A stretch of 64,000 bases of DNA. Origin: Cupriavidus oxalaticus (GTDB lineage Bacteria > Pseudomonadota > Gammaproteobacteria > Burkholderiales > Burkholderiaceae). The notes under the pieces were generated by a model. That model was not told where the DNA came from. It saw only the letters and a list, made by a program, of their open reading frames with translations, and made no database searches. How positions within the stretch are numbered: position 1 is the stretch's first letter; each line of letters starts with the position of its first letter. The DNA lies in contig NZ_CP038634.1 in NCBI RefSeq assembly GCF_004768545.1, forward strand, positions 1,612,001-1,676,000, given 5' to 3'. Of this stretch, positions 46,574 through 55,401 are shown piece by piece. Both the position numbers and the translations under genes were made by a program.

Positions 46574-47265
46574 AGCGATTGATACGGTCGGCCATGCCGC
46601 GCAGAGCGAGGGGTGAGGTGGCTGGGGGCCAGTAGTGTTCTGCGCCGCGATCAAGCCATCAATGTTCTGCTACCCTTCCTGATGGCCGCCCCCTCGCGAG
46701 ACCCAGGCCGCGCCGGCGAAGGAGGAACGCCGCGTCTCCTTTCCGCTATATTCCGATCGTGGCCGACGTTGGAAGCTTGCGCTGATAATCGACGGCACCG
46801 AAAGCAAAGCAAGTTGGGGAGCGCAAGCTGCCGTTCGGCAGTGCAAGACGGGTGGTCCGGAAGTCTGTACCCGTGAAGGTGTCGCCAGGTTTTCCAAACT
46901 ATGTTCCCGTTCTGGCTCAGGTGCCAGCATGCGTGAACTCTCGGCAAATTGGCCCGAAAAGCGAACCTCCCGATGAGTTGGAAGGTTTCCCGGAAACCCA
47001 TACGGCACAACGGTTTCAGGCTGATTGATAGGGGCCAAAAGCTGAGCTTTCCATACTTTGTTCCCGACAGACAGCCAGTGCTTCATGCTGGACCGGCGAG
47101 AGCTTCGTCAGCAGCGCGGAATCCGCGGCAGGGGCATCTCGGGTGCCATCGTCGACACGTTGGTCATGCATCGGAGGAAACCTCCTGTCGGGATCGATGG
47201 CATTGATGAGCCCCAGATAGGCATCGGTCTCCGCGCCTTGCGGGCGAAGCGCAATCTCGATCCCG
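46574..47265. other. 0.69 kb without a supported gene
   Basis: Frames such as 46651-47010 and 46670-47086 (minus) overlap each other and lack motifs or ribosome sites. No transposase or phage piece was recognised. It forms the right end of the gene-poor accessory region. Confidence 0.4.
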
Positions 47266-47607
47266 TCACACCTTCCTGACGAACTCCGATTTCAGGCTCA
47301 TGGCACCAAAGCCATCGATCTTGCAGTCGATATCGTGGTCACCGTCAACCAGGCGAATGTTCTTCACCTTGGTGCCCATCTTGACCACACCGGCCGATCC
47401 CTTCAGCTTGAGATCCTTGATGACTGTGACGGTATCCCCATCCTGCAATACGTTGCCGGCTGAATCGCGATAAACCCGGGCTTCCGCTTCGGCCGGTGCC
47501 GATGCCTGCGCCGACCATTCATGAGCGCATTCCGGGCAAATATAGAGACCCCCATCCTCATAGGTGAACTCGGAATGACATTTCGGGCAGGAGGGTAACG
47601 CGCTCAT
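47266..47607 (-). CDS. yjdM: PhnA/YjdM-type zinc-ribbon protein
   Basis: A 113-residue protein of the PhnA (YjdM) family. It has an N-terminal zinc ribbon with Cys7, Cys10, Cys24 and Cys27 (SCPKCHSEF and [10 protein letters not shown]). An SH3-like C-domain contains [20 protein letters not shown] and [20 protein letters not shown]. Despite the old name, phosphonate breakdown by this protein is not established. Start 47607 follows AAGGAT; the frame to 47733 was rejected. Confidence 0.92.
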   Translation of the reverse strand: MSALPSCPKCHSEFTYEDGGLYICPECAHEWSAQASAPAEAEARVYRDSAGNVLQDGDTVTVIKDLKLKGSAGVVKMGTKVKNIRLVDGDHDIDCKIDGFGAMSLKSEFVRKV

Positions 47608-47717
47608 GGATAATCCTTGGGTACCTGGTGAAGGCCGGAAGTATACCGGCCGGTTCGGCGGCCAGGCTGAGTACGACAACTGGGCCAGCCAGGGTGCCAC
47701 CGGGCTTGAGCGCGAGG

Positions 47718-48644
47718 TTACCGGTCCGTCCACGCCGGCGCCCCGCGCGCGGCGCTTCCGCTGCCGAGCACTTCGATCAGATACTCGACGAACGACGCGA
47801 TCCGCGATGAAATCGCCGTGTTGCGGTAGTAGACCGCATGCACCGGCTGCCGCACGTCCTGCGTTTGGCGCGCAAGGACCTGCACGAGGCGCCCGGACTC
47901 GCGGTCCTGCGCGGTCATGAAATCCGACAGGCAGACGATGCCTGAGCCGTCGAGCGCAAGTTGCCGGAGCGTTTCACCGCTCGACGACCACACGGCCGGC
48001 GCGATCCGGTACGGTTCCCCGTCCGCGCCAAGTATCGGCCACACGTTCAGCGACTCGGGCTGGTTGAAGCCGAGCAGAGCATGCCCGCCAAGGTCGTCGG
48101 CCTTGCGCGGATGGCCATGTGCGTCGAGATAGGCGGGACTGGCGAGAATGCGCACCCGGCTATTGCCGATCAGCCGGCTATGCAGCGTCGAATCCTTCAG
48201 GCGGCCGATCCGGATCGCCACGTCGGTGCGCCGCTCGAGCAGGTCGATGATGCCTTCGTTGCTGTTCAGCTCCAGTTCCACCTGCGGATAGCGCTCGCGG
48301 TAGCCGCGCACGAGCGGCACGATCACGTGCAGCATGAACGGCGTCGCGGCGTCGACCCGCAAGCGCCCGGACGGCTTCTCGCGCCGCGCCAGCATCTGTT
48401 CCTCGGCGCTTTCGACCGAGTCGATGATCGCCCGCGCATTCTGCAGGAATGCCCGGCCTTCCTCGGTCAATTCCAGGCGGCGCGTGGTCCGGCGCAGCAG
48501 CGTGGTTTTCAGCTTTTCCTCGAGCCGCGCGAGCGTGCGGCTGGTGGCCGACACGGTCAGGTCCAGCTGCTGCGCGGCGGCGGTGATCGAGCCGGTGTCG
48601 ACCACGGTCGCAAACGCCTGGATTTCGTCGAGCGTGATGTTCAT
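47718..48644 (-). CDS. LysR-family transcriptional regulator
   Basis: A 308-residue LysR protein. The N-terminal winged HTH reads [20 protein letters not shown], then [20 protein letters not shown]. The effector domain (about 90-295) includes [20 protein letters not shown]. Start [11 protein letters not shown] at 48644 fits the family. It is divergent from an aldo/keto reductase remnant; LysR genes of this type commonly sit next to such an intact reductase gene and control it. Confidence 0.9.
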   Translation of the reverse strand: MNITLDEIQAFATVVDTGSITAAAQQLDLTVSATSRTLARLEEKLKTTLLRRTTRRLELTEEGRAFLQNARAIIDSVESAEEQMLARREKPSGRLRVDAATPFMLHVIVPLVRGYRERYPQVELELNSNEGIIDLLERRTDVAIRIGRLKDSTLHSRLIGNSRVRILASPAYLDAHGHPRKADDLGGHALLGFNQPESLNVWPILGADGEPYRIAPAVWSSSGETLRQLALDGSGIVCLSDFMTAQDRESGRLVQVLARQTQDVRQPVHAVYYRNTAISSRIASFVEYLIEVLGSGSAARGAPAWTDR

Positions 48645-48704
48645 TGTTGATCTGAAATCAAGACAGTCTGGTTTATAGACGACTTTTTGAGCGAAAGTAA
48701 AGCG

Positions 48705-48885
48705 GGCACACTGGCGTGCGGCAAGGTGCTTGGCGTACCCGGTGATCGGCGCGATCGCGCAGCGGCACCAGGCGACGCCGGCCCGGTAGTGCTGGCCTGG
48801 GCGCTGCAACTCGGCTACTCGGTGATCCCGTCGTCCACCAGGTGCGAGAACCTCGCCAGCAACCTGCTCGCGAACGCCCTTCGGC
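48705..48885 (+). pseudogene. Remnant of an aldo/keto reductase (DkgB-like)
   Basis: Pieces of the C-terminal part of an aldo/keto reductase can be read in two frames. First comes LACGKVLG, then (frame +1) YPVIGAIAQRHQATPA, then VVLAWALQLGYSVIPSSTRC followed by ENLASNLL. The GYSVIPSS motif is the family's NADP-binding region. The first two thirds of the protein are missing and single-base changes break the rest. It starts about 60 bases from the divergent LysR gene. Confidence 0.7.
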
Positions 48886-49125
48886 GGCGTTGCGCAAGGC
48901 CTCACCGATTCCCCCGCGCTGGCCCCGGCCGCAGCCTGAACCCCGCCATTGCAGGGGCTTCTCTACCTCCAGCTCCCTCCTGCGGCCGGTCGCTGTAGCT
49001 GGCCGGATACACCTCCCTCCCTCTTTCCTCCCGGAATGACGCCGCCGGCTGTGCCACCAGTCGCGGCCCGGGCGCCGCCGCGCCATAATAGCCGCCGCGT
49101 CCCCACTGCAAACCAGGAGAAATCA

Positions 49126-49803
49126 GTGAAACAAACCAAGACTTGCTGCCTGCTCGCCGTCGTTGCCGCGCTTGGCATGGCTGGCTGCGCCACCGAATCC
49201 TCGACCGCGTTGCCGGTCCAGAAGGTGGAAAGCGCCAGCCGCCCGTACAACGGCGTGCGCACGCCTATTGCGGTAGGCAAGTTCGACAACCGCTCGAACT
49301 ACATGCGTGGTGTTTTTTCGGACGGCATCGATCGCCTGAGCGGCCAGGCCAAGACCAGCCTGGTCACCCACCTGCAGCAGACCAACCGCTTCAACGTGCT
49401 GGAGCGTGAAAACCTGGACGAGATCAGGCGCGAGGCAACCATCAAGAACCAGGCGCAGCGCCTGAAGGGGGCGGACTTTGTCGTCACCGGCGACATCACC
49501 GAATTTGGCCGCAAGGAAGTCGGCGACGTGCAGCTGTTCGGCATCCTTGGCCGGGGCAAATCCCAGGTGGCCTATGCCAAGGTCAACCTGAACATCATCA
49601 ACATCTCGACCTCGGAAGTGGTTTATTCAACCCAGGGCGCGGGTGAATACACGCTGTCGAACCGCGAAGTGATCGGCTTCGGCGGCACCGCCAGCTATGA
49701 CTCGACGCTGAACGGCAAGGTCATGGACCTGGCCATGCGCGAGGCCATCAACAACCTCGTGGCTGCCATCGAGAACGGGGCGTGGAACCCGGGTCAGAGA
49801 TAA
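49126..49803 (+). CDS. CsgG-family lipoprotein
   Basis: A 225-residue outer-membrane-directed lipoprotein. GTG 49126 follows AGGAGA, and the signal ends in ALGMAGC (lipidated Cys about residue 21). The CsgG/HfaB core includes GKFDNRSNYMRGVFSDGIDR, NRFNVLERENLDEIRREATI and GADFVVTGDITEFGRKEVGD. CsgG of E. coli is the curli secretion pore, but curli genes are absent here. It is first of three lipoprotein genes with DUF4810 and DUF799. Confidence 0.9.
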   Translation: MKQTKTCCLLAVVAALGMAGCATESSTALPVQKVESASRPYNGVRTPIAVGKFDNRSNYMRGVFSDGIDRLSGQAKTSLVTHLQQTNRFNVLERENLDEIRREATIKNQAQRLKGADFVVTGDITEFGRKEVGDVQLFGILGRGKSQVAYAKVNLNIINISTSEVVYSTQGAGEYTLSNREVIGFGGTASYDSTLNGKVMDLAMREAINNLVAAIENGAWNPGQR

Positions 49804-49819
49804 CCATTCCATTACCAAA

Positions 49820-50251
49820 ATGAAAACAATGATGATGCAAACGGTCACGCTGCGCAGGGCAGCGTTATGGTCTGTCGCTGGCAGTATCCTGCTTGCCGGC
49901 TGCGCGGCCCCACAGCCCATGTATCAGTGGGAGGGGTACCAGGCCCAGGTCTACGAATATTTCAAGGGCGAGTCCCGGGAGGCGCAAGTTACGGCGCTGG
50001 AAGCGGGCTTGCAGAAGATCCAGGCCAAGGGCGGCGCCGTGCCGCCGGGCTACCATGCCCAGCTTGGCATGCTGTACCTCAACCTTGGCAAGCCGGACCA
50101 GATGGTCAGCGCATTCCAGACCGAGAAAACCCTTTTCCCCGAAGCCACGCCGTACATGGATTTCCTGCTGCGTAACGTCAAGAGCGACAGCCGCACTGAA
50201 ATCAAGGCGGACGCCGCCAAGGCCGCGCCCGCGGCAGGGAGTGCCAAATGA
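49820..50251 (+). CDS. DUF4810 lipoprotein
   Basis: A 143-residue lipoprotein with signal ending in ILLAGC, followed by APQPMYQWEGYQAQVYEYFK. The helical region (TALEAGLQKIQAKGGAVPPG, then YHAQLGMLYLNLGKPDQM) resembles a tetratricopeptide-like repeat, and an Ala-rich tail follows. DUF4810 genes typically accompany CsgG-like and DUF799 genes, as here. Its stop overlaps the next start (ATGA). Confidence 0.88.
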   Translation: MKTMMMQTVTLRRAALWSVAGSILLAGCAAPQPMYQWEGYQAQVYEYFKGESREAQVTALEAGLQKIQAKGGAVPPGYHAQLGMLYLNLGKPDQMVSAFQTEKTLFPEATPYMDFLLRNVKSDSRTEIKADAAKAAPAAGSAK

Positions 50252-50904
50252 TGCGCCGGATCCTGACCTATATCGCCAGCGTGGGTGTCGTGCTGCTGTT
50301 CGCCGGTTGCGCGGTGCAGAACAAGCAGGTGGACTACTCCGCGTTCAAGGCCAGCCGTCCCCGCTCGATCGTGGTGCTGCCGCCGCTGAACGAGTCGCCG
50401 GACGTCAAGGCCACCTATGCCATGCTGTCGCAAGCGACGGTCCCGCTGGCGGAATCGGGCTACTACGTGTTGCCGGTCGCAGTGGTTGAAGAGACGTTCC
50501 GGCAGAACGGCCTGACCGTGCCGGCTGACATCCATTCCGTGCCGGTGGCCAAGCTGCGCCAGATCTTCGGGGCCGACGCCGCGCTGTACGTGACCGTCAC
50601 CGAGTATGGTTCGAAATACCAGATCATCAGCAGCGTGACCCGCGTGGCCGCCAACGCCAAGCTGGTCGATCTCAAGACGGGCGACGTCCTGTGGAGCGGT
50701 ACGGCCGTGTCAGCCACCGACAGCTCCAGCGGTGGCGGCGGACTGATCGGCATGCTCATCAATGCGGCGGTGACGCAGGTCATGAACCACACGTTCGATG
50801 CCAGCTACAGTGTGGCGGGCACCGCCAGCTACCGGCTGCTGTCTGCCGGCCAGCCTGCCGGCATTCTCTACGGGCCGCGCTCGCCCAAGTACCAGTCTGA
50901 CTGA
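50248..50904 (+). CDS. DUF799 (GNA1162-like) lipoprotein
   Basis: A 218-residue lipoprotein: signal ends in LLFAGC, then SAFKASRPRSIVVLPPLNES and PDVKATYAMLSQATVPLAES. A Gly-rich segment (SSSGGGGLIGMLINAAVTQV) lies in the second half. DUF799 proteins such as Neisseria GNA1162 form a fold like the outer-membrane factor TolB/CsgG N-domains. It overlaps the DUF4810 gene by four bases, which argues for a three-part outer-membrane complex. Confidence 0.9.
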   Translation: MMRRILTYIASVGVVLLFAGCAVQNKQVDYSAFKASRPRSIVVLPPLNESPDVKATYAMLSQATVPLAESGYYVLPVAVVEETFRQNGLTVPADIHSVPVAKLRQIFGADAALYVTVTEYGSKYQIISSVTRVAANAKLVDLKTGDVLWSGTAVSATDSSSGGGGLIGMLINAAVTQVMNHTFDASYSVAGTASYRLLSAGQPAGILYGPRSPKYQSD

Positions 50905-50917
50905 CCTCAGGCAAAAC

Positions 50918-50940
50918 GGACCGGTGCCATGTGCCGGTCC
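50918..50940 (+). other. Hairpin after the lipoprotein operon
   Basis: GGACCGG (50918-50924) pairs with CCGGTCC (50934-50940) across nine bases, 14 bases after the DUF799 stop. There is no T tract after it, so intrinsic termination is doubtful; it may protect the transcript end. Confidence 0.45.
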
Positions 50941-51145
50941 GACCATGCGATCTCTCCTGATCTGGTGCCTTGGTCCCGTGCCTTGATCGCGTGTCTTGAA
51001 ATCTCCAACGCTCCCCACTCGCCGGTCCCAGGCCTCCGTTTGAGGCATACTGCACGCACCCGCGTGCGCGACCCCCGTCCCGCAGCGCCCCCATCGACTC
51101 ACACGAATGCACCGGCGCAGTCCCCGCGCGCGCCGGGTCCTCGCC

Positions 51146-52228
51146 ATGCAAAACGTCGGAAGACTTGTCCGCAGCGCCAGCCTGAGTGGCTTCATCGAGC
51201 TGACGGAGTCGCTCGGGCATGATCCCGGGGCCTTGCTGCGCAAGGCCGGGCTGTCCGCGCGGCTGCTCAGGGACCCGCAGGCGCTGATTCCCAGCCAGGC
51301 GCTGCGCGAGTTGCTGGAGCTGGCCGCCAGCGCCACCGGTACGGAGGATTTTGCGCTGCGGCTGGCGGCGCGCCGCACGCTTTCCAACCTGGGGCCGATC
51401 AGCCTGGTGCTGAAGGAGGAGCCATCGCCGAGGCAGGCGCTCGATGCCTTGTGCCGCTACCTGAAGCTGATCAGCACTTCGCTGGTCATGCGCATCGAGG
51501 AGACCGGGCAGACCGTGGTCATCCGCGAAGACCTGCTGCCGGGGCCGGGCGCGCCAACGCGGCAGGCGATGGAGTTGAGCGTCGCCATGATGTTCCGGAT
51601 CCTGCGCGAGCTGATCGGGCCGCAGTGGCGGCCGCAGCAGGTCTGCTTTACGCACCGGCCGCCGGCGGATATGGCGGCGCACCGCGCATTCTTCGGCCGC
51701 AACCCGATGTTCAACCAGTCGTTCAATGGCATGGTCTGCGCGACGGCCGACCTGGACACGCCGCGCACGCCCGACCATTCCGGGGCCATCCAGCTGGCAC
51801 GGGACTACCTCGAGGCATCGCTGCGCCAGCGCGGCGAGGGCATGCGCGAGGCGTGCCGCGAGCTGATCATGGCGCTGTTGCCCGGCGGACGCTGTACCGC
51901 CCAGCAGGTGGCGCGGCATCTTCGGGTGGACCGCCGCACGCTGCATCGCCATCTCATCGTCGATGGGCTGACCTTCTCGGACTTGCTCGACGAGGTTCGT
52001 ACCGAGCTGGTCAAACGGCACCTGCAGGAGAGCGACCTGCCGCTCGGCGAGATCGCGGGGCTGCTCGGATTCTCGAACCAGAGCAGTTTCAGCCATTGGT
52101 TTCGCGCGAGCTTCGGCTGCAGCGTCACGCAATGGCGCTTGCAGGCAGCCGTGTCGGGTGGCCAGCCAGCAGCGGAGCGCGCTGGCACGGGGCGCCGGCG
52201 CGCGGGAACTGCCGTCAGTCGGCAATAA
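51146..52228 (+). CDS. AraC-family regulator (OruR/ArgR-like type)
   Basis: A 360-residue regulator. The N-terminal ligand domain is of the Arabinose_bd type (LTESLGHDPGALLRKAGLSA; FALRLAARRTLSNLGPISLV). The C-terminal AraC HTH is at about residues 250-335 (AQQVARHLRVDRRTLHRHLI, then GLLGFSNQSSFSHWFRASFG). ATG 51146 is preferred to 51107. It converges on, and overlaps by 14 bases, the quinone oxidoreductase gene, so it may control that catabolic operon. Confidence 0.9.
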   Translation: MQNVGRLVRSASLSGFIELTESLGHDPGALLRKAGLSARLLRDPQALIPSQALRELLELAASATGTEDFALRLAARRTLSNLGPISLVLKEEPSPRQALDALCRYLKLISTSLVMRIEETGQTVVIREDLLPGPGAPTRQAMELSVAMMFRILRELIGPQWRPQQVCFTHRPPADMAAHRAFFGRNPMFNQSFNGMVCATADLDTPRTPDHSGAIQLARDYLEASLRQRGEGMREACRELIMALLPGGRCTAQQVARHLRVDRRTLHRHLIVDGLTFSDLLDEVRTELVKRHLQESDLPLGEIAGLLGFSNQSSFSHWFRASFGCSVTQWRLQAAVSGGQPAAERAGTGRRRAGTAVSRQ

Positions 52229-53186
52229 GCACGATTTTTCCCATATGCTGGCTGCGCTCGATGTAGGCATAGGCCTCGCCGATCGCATCCATCTGGAAGG
52301 TGCGGTCGATCGGCAGGCGCAGCTTGCCTTCGCGGAAGAAGTGCATCAGGTCGCGCGCGCAGGCCTGCACGCAGGCGAGGCGTTCGGCCTCGGTGCGCGT
52401 GCGGAAGGTGGCGCCGATCAGCTTCAGCCGGTTAAGCCATAGCAAGTTGAGATCGACCTGGGCCGTACTGGCGCCGCCGAGGCGCGCCAGGTTCACCAGC
52501 CGGCCCTTGACCGCCAGGCTCTTGATGTGGTCTTCGAAGACCGTGCCGCCGATGGTATCGATGATGACGTCGACGCCACGCCCGTCGGTGGCGGCCATGA
52601 TGGCCTCGACCTGCGATTCGCTCGATGCATTGACGCCGACATCGACGCCATAGCCTGCCAGCCGCTCCAGCTTGGCCGCCGAGCGCGACGATGCGATCAC
52701 CTTCGCGCCGAGCGCGGAGGCGGCCATCACCGCGGCCATGCCGACCCCGCCCGAGGCGCCGTTGATGAACACCGTCTCGCCGGCCTTGAGCTCGCCGTTG
52801 CTGACCAGCGCGTCATGGGCGGTGATGAACACATTGGGGAATGCGGCCGCGTCGACCCACGATACCTCCGGCGGCACCGGCATCAGCGCCAGCGGCGCCG
52901 CGATGACGTACTGGGCATGACAGCCACGCCCATGGCCCATCACCCGGTCACCTTCGCGCCAGCCGCGGACCTGCGCGCCGACGCTGGCGACCTCGCCCGC
53001 GAATTCCACGCCGGCGGTCATCGGGGCACCGGTGCGGTGTTCCCGCATGTACTTGATTTCGCCATAGTTGATGCCGGATGCGCGTACGCGCACCAGCACC
53101 TCGCCGGGGCCGGGTTGCGGCGTGGGGATATCTTGCACGGCCAGCTGGCCACCCTCCGCGCGCGGTAGTACTCGTACTGCTTTCAT
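52215..53186 (-). CDS. Quinone oxidoreductase-like MDR protein
   Basis: A 323-residue medium-chain dehydrogenase/reductase of the zinc-independent quinone reductase type. The N-terminal GroES-like domain has PTPQPGPGEVLVRVRASGIN and GVEFAGEVASVG. The Rossmann domain has FINGASGGVGMAAVMAASAL and GVDVIIDTIGGTVFED. It likely reduces an enone, enoyl or quinone substrate with NADPH. AGGAG precedes ATG 53186. It is last in a minus-strand operon after the Bug gene. Confidence 0.9.
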   Translation of the reverse strand: MKAVRVLPRAEGGQLAVQDIPTPQPGPGEVLVRVRASGINYGEIKYMREHRTGAPMTAGVEFAGEVASVGAQVRGWREGDRVMGHGRGCHAQYVIAAPLALMPVPPEVSWVDAAAFPNVFITAHDALVSNGELKAGETVFINGASGGVGMAAVMAASALGAKVIASSRSAAKLERLAGYGVDVGVNASSESQVEAIMAATDGRGVDVIIDTIGGTVFEDHIKSLAVKGRLVNLARLGGASTAQVDLNLLWLNRLKLIGATFRTRTEAERLACVQACARDLMHFFREGKLRLPIDRTFQMDAIGEAYAYIERSQHMGKIVLIAD

Positions 53187-53242
53187 GCTGTCTCCTGACA
53201 GGGATTGTGCTGGCAGGGCCGAGGCAGGCGCCCCGGCTGCCG

Positions 53243-54244
53243 TCATTCCGGCTTGAACTGAATCGAACGCAGCAGCTTGCCCTGGCGCTCGTAGGACTCG
53301 CGCACGTCTCTGGCAAGCTCATCCGTAGTGGCCGGCGTGCCGATCTCCATGCCCAGCTCTTCGATCTTGCGCTGCAGCGCGGGCGATTTCATGGCCGCGA
53401 GCGTGGCCTCGCGCACCTTGGCGACCACTGCCGGCGGCACGCCCGGCGCCGCCCACAGCCCCATCCAGCCCACCTCGCTCAGGTCGGGATAGCCCAGCTC
53501 GGCAAACGTGGGAACGTTCGGCAGCGCGGCGAGCCGCTGCGGGAAGGCCACCGCGAAGGCCCGCAGCTTGCCCGCCTTGATGAACGGCATGGACGTCGCC
53601 GGACCGTCGAACATCAGCGGAACCTGCCCGCCCATGATGTCCTGCAGCGCGGGCGGCGAGCCCTTGTAGCTGACCGCGCCGGTATCGAGCCCCGCCAGCC
53701 GGTTGAACTGGACGCCGATGGTGTGGCCGCGCAGGCCGATGCCGAAGTTCGCGATATCGACCTTGCCCGGATTCGCCTTTACGTACGTGACCAGCTCGGC
53801 GAGGTTCTTCGCGGGAAGACCGGGATTGCCGACCAGGACCAGGCCCTGGCGCGTGAGCTGGACCAGCGGGACGATGTCCTTGAACGGGTTGTAGGACACC
53901 TTGATCGCTTGCGGCACCTCCGAGGCGATGCCCTTCTGGATCAGCAGCAGCGTATAGCCGTCACGCGGCGCGGACAGCAGGCTTTGCACGGCGATGGTTC
54001 CCGCCGCGCCGGACTTGTAGTCGACGATCACGGGCTGCCCGAGCGGCCGTTGCAGTTCATGGGCAAAGAGCCGTGCCAGGATGTCAGCGGTGCCGCCGGG
54101 GGGCGCGCCGACGAGTATCCGCACCGGCTTGGTCGGCCACTCGGTGGCCGGCGCGGCGCGCACCGCCTGGGCGGCCGGCAGCAGTGCGCCGAGGGCAAGC
54201 GCGAGCACGACCGCGCGGCGCCGGGTCTGGGGGAAGCGTTTCAT
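53243..54244 (-). CDS. Tripartite tricarboxylate transporter receptor (Bug family)
   Basis: A 333-residue periplasmic binding protein with Arg-rich signal peptide (RRRAVVLALALGALLPAAQA). Bug-family motifs are WPTKPVRILVGAPPGGTADI (about residues 34-53), GQPVIVDYKSGAAGTIAVQ and GLDTGAVSYKGSPPALQDI. It would capture a carboxylate for uptake. No TctA/TctB membrane genes are nearby, so it is an orphan receptor, as is common in Cupriavidus and Bordetella. Confidence 0.92.
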   Translation of the reverse strand: MKRFPQTRRRAVVLALALGALLPAAQAVRAAPATEWPTKPVRILVGAPPGGTADILARLFAHELQRPLGQPVIVDYKSGAAGTIAVQSLLSAPRDGYTLLLIQKGIASEVPQAIKVSYNPFKDIVPLVQLTRQGLVLVGNPGLPAKNLAELVTYVKANPGKVDIANFGIGLRGHTIGVQFNRLAGLDTGAVSYKGSPPALQDIMGGQVPLMFDGPATSMPFIKAGKLRAFAVAFPQRLAALPNVPTFAELGYPDLSEVGWMGLWAAPGVPPAVVAKVREATLAAMKSPALQRKIEELGMEIGTPATTDELARDVRESYERQGKLLRSIQFKPE

Positions 54245-54310
54245 GTTTGTCTCCGTTTCTCTGTGTCCCCTCGGCCCTGTCGGCGGGCCGTGTCGGCGGG
54301 GGAGTGCGGC

Positions 54311-55369
54311 TTACTGGGTCTTGCGCAGGAAGCCCTGGGTAGCGCCGTTGCGGTTGGGCGCGAAGCCGTTGGCCCGCAGCGACTCTTCCACCGTGTCGTA
54401 GAACACGCCGATCCGGCAGATCTCGCGCGCCTCTTTGGCGGTGGCGATGTCACGGCCCAGTTCGCGGGAGATGCGCACCAGTTGCTCGATCTGGTCCACG
54501 GATCCCTGCTTTGCGGTGCGGCGCGGGTTCCACAGCACGTCCTCGGTGCCGCAGCGCACGTGCAGGCCCATGGCAATGCCCATGGTATTGACCGGCAGCA
54601 CGTTGCGCACATTGCTCTCGACCGTCACCACCGCGCCGTCCGGCACCGCGCGCATGAAGTTGGCCAGGCTGTAGACGCTGGGCGTGTCCATGCCGCCGCC
54701 GATCGCCACCCAGTTGATGTTCAGCGGGCCCTTGTAGAAACCGCGCCGCATCAGCCGCTCCACCGACTCCAGGCTGTTGATGTTGTAGCACTGGAATTCG
54801 CTCTGGATGCCGGCGGCGGTCAGCCGGCGCACATGCTCTTCCACCCAGCCCGGATTGGCGGGCACCGTCATGTTCTTGTAGGCGTCGAAGAGCGCCATGT
54901 CCTGGCGCGAGGTGCCGTGGAAGTCAGCGTCTTCCGCATGGTCGGTGACGTTCATCTGCGAGGTATTGACCGTCACCGTGACCTGGTCCGGCGTGGGATC
55001 CAGGTCGGCCAGCATGTGGCGGGTGTCGTCCGACAGCCACTTGGCTGCCTGCCCTTCATCCTCCGGCGCGAAGGAAATCGAGCCGCCCACCTGGATGATC
55101 ATGTCGGGCACCGCGGCGCGCACGCCGGAAATCAGTTCGTTGAACTTGGACAGGCGCTTGGAGCCCTTGCCGTCCAGTTCGCGCACATGCAGGTGCAGCA
55201 CGGTGGCGCCGGCGTTGTAGCAGTCCACGGCCTTCTGGATCTGTGCCTCCATGGTGACCGGAATGTCTTCCGGGAAATCGGAAGGCAGCCAGCCGGGGGC
55301 ATACGGTGCGGCCGTGATGATCAGCGGCTGCTGGTTTTCGGGAAAGAGGTGGCCGTCGAGGAAGTTCAT
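54311..55369 (-). CDS. Beta-keto acid cleavage enzyme (BKACE, DUF849)
   Basis: A 352-residue TIM-barrel enzyme. BKACE enzymes join a beta-keto acid with acetyl-CoA to give acetoacetate and a new CoA ester. The metal-binding His pair is seen in GATVLHLHVREL (His59, His61), as in the lysine-fermentation enzyme Kce. Other family motifs are MIIQVGGSISFAPEDEG and INWVAIGGGMDTPSV. Substrate unknown. It lies between tauD-like and Bug genes with short gaps, clearly one operon. Confidence 0.9.
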   Translation of the reverse strand: MNFLDGHLFPENQQPLIITAAPYAPGWLPSDFPEDIPVTMEAQIQKAVDCYNAGATVLHLHVRELDGKGSKRLSKFNELISGVRAAVPDMIIQVGGSISFAPEDEGQAAKWLSDDTRHMLADLDPTPDQVTVTVNTSQMNVTDHAEDADFHGTSRQDMALFDAYKNMTVPANPGWVEEHVRRLTAAGIQSEFQCYNINSLESVERLMRRGFYKGPLNINWVAIGGGMDTPSVYSLANFMRAVPDGAVVTVESNVRNVLPVNTMGIAMGLHVRCGTEDVLWNPRRTAKQGSVDQIEQLVRISRELGRDIATAKEAREICRIGVFYDTVEESLRANGFAPNRNGATQGFLRKTQ

Positions 55370-55401
55370 GGGGAGTCTCCGGGTCGGAAGGCGGCTTCGG
55401 T

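Noticed and set aside
34106..47265. Integrative element with attachment sites
   Set aside because: No integrase, tRNA or matching direct repeats were found at either edge; only one dead transposase is visible, so I call it accessory or decayed DNA and not a defined island.
50918..50940. Rho-independent terminator after DUF799
   Set aside because: The hairpin is good but no T tract follows.
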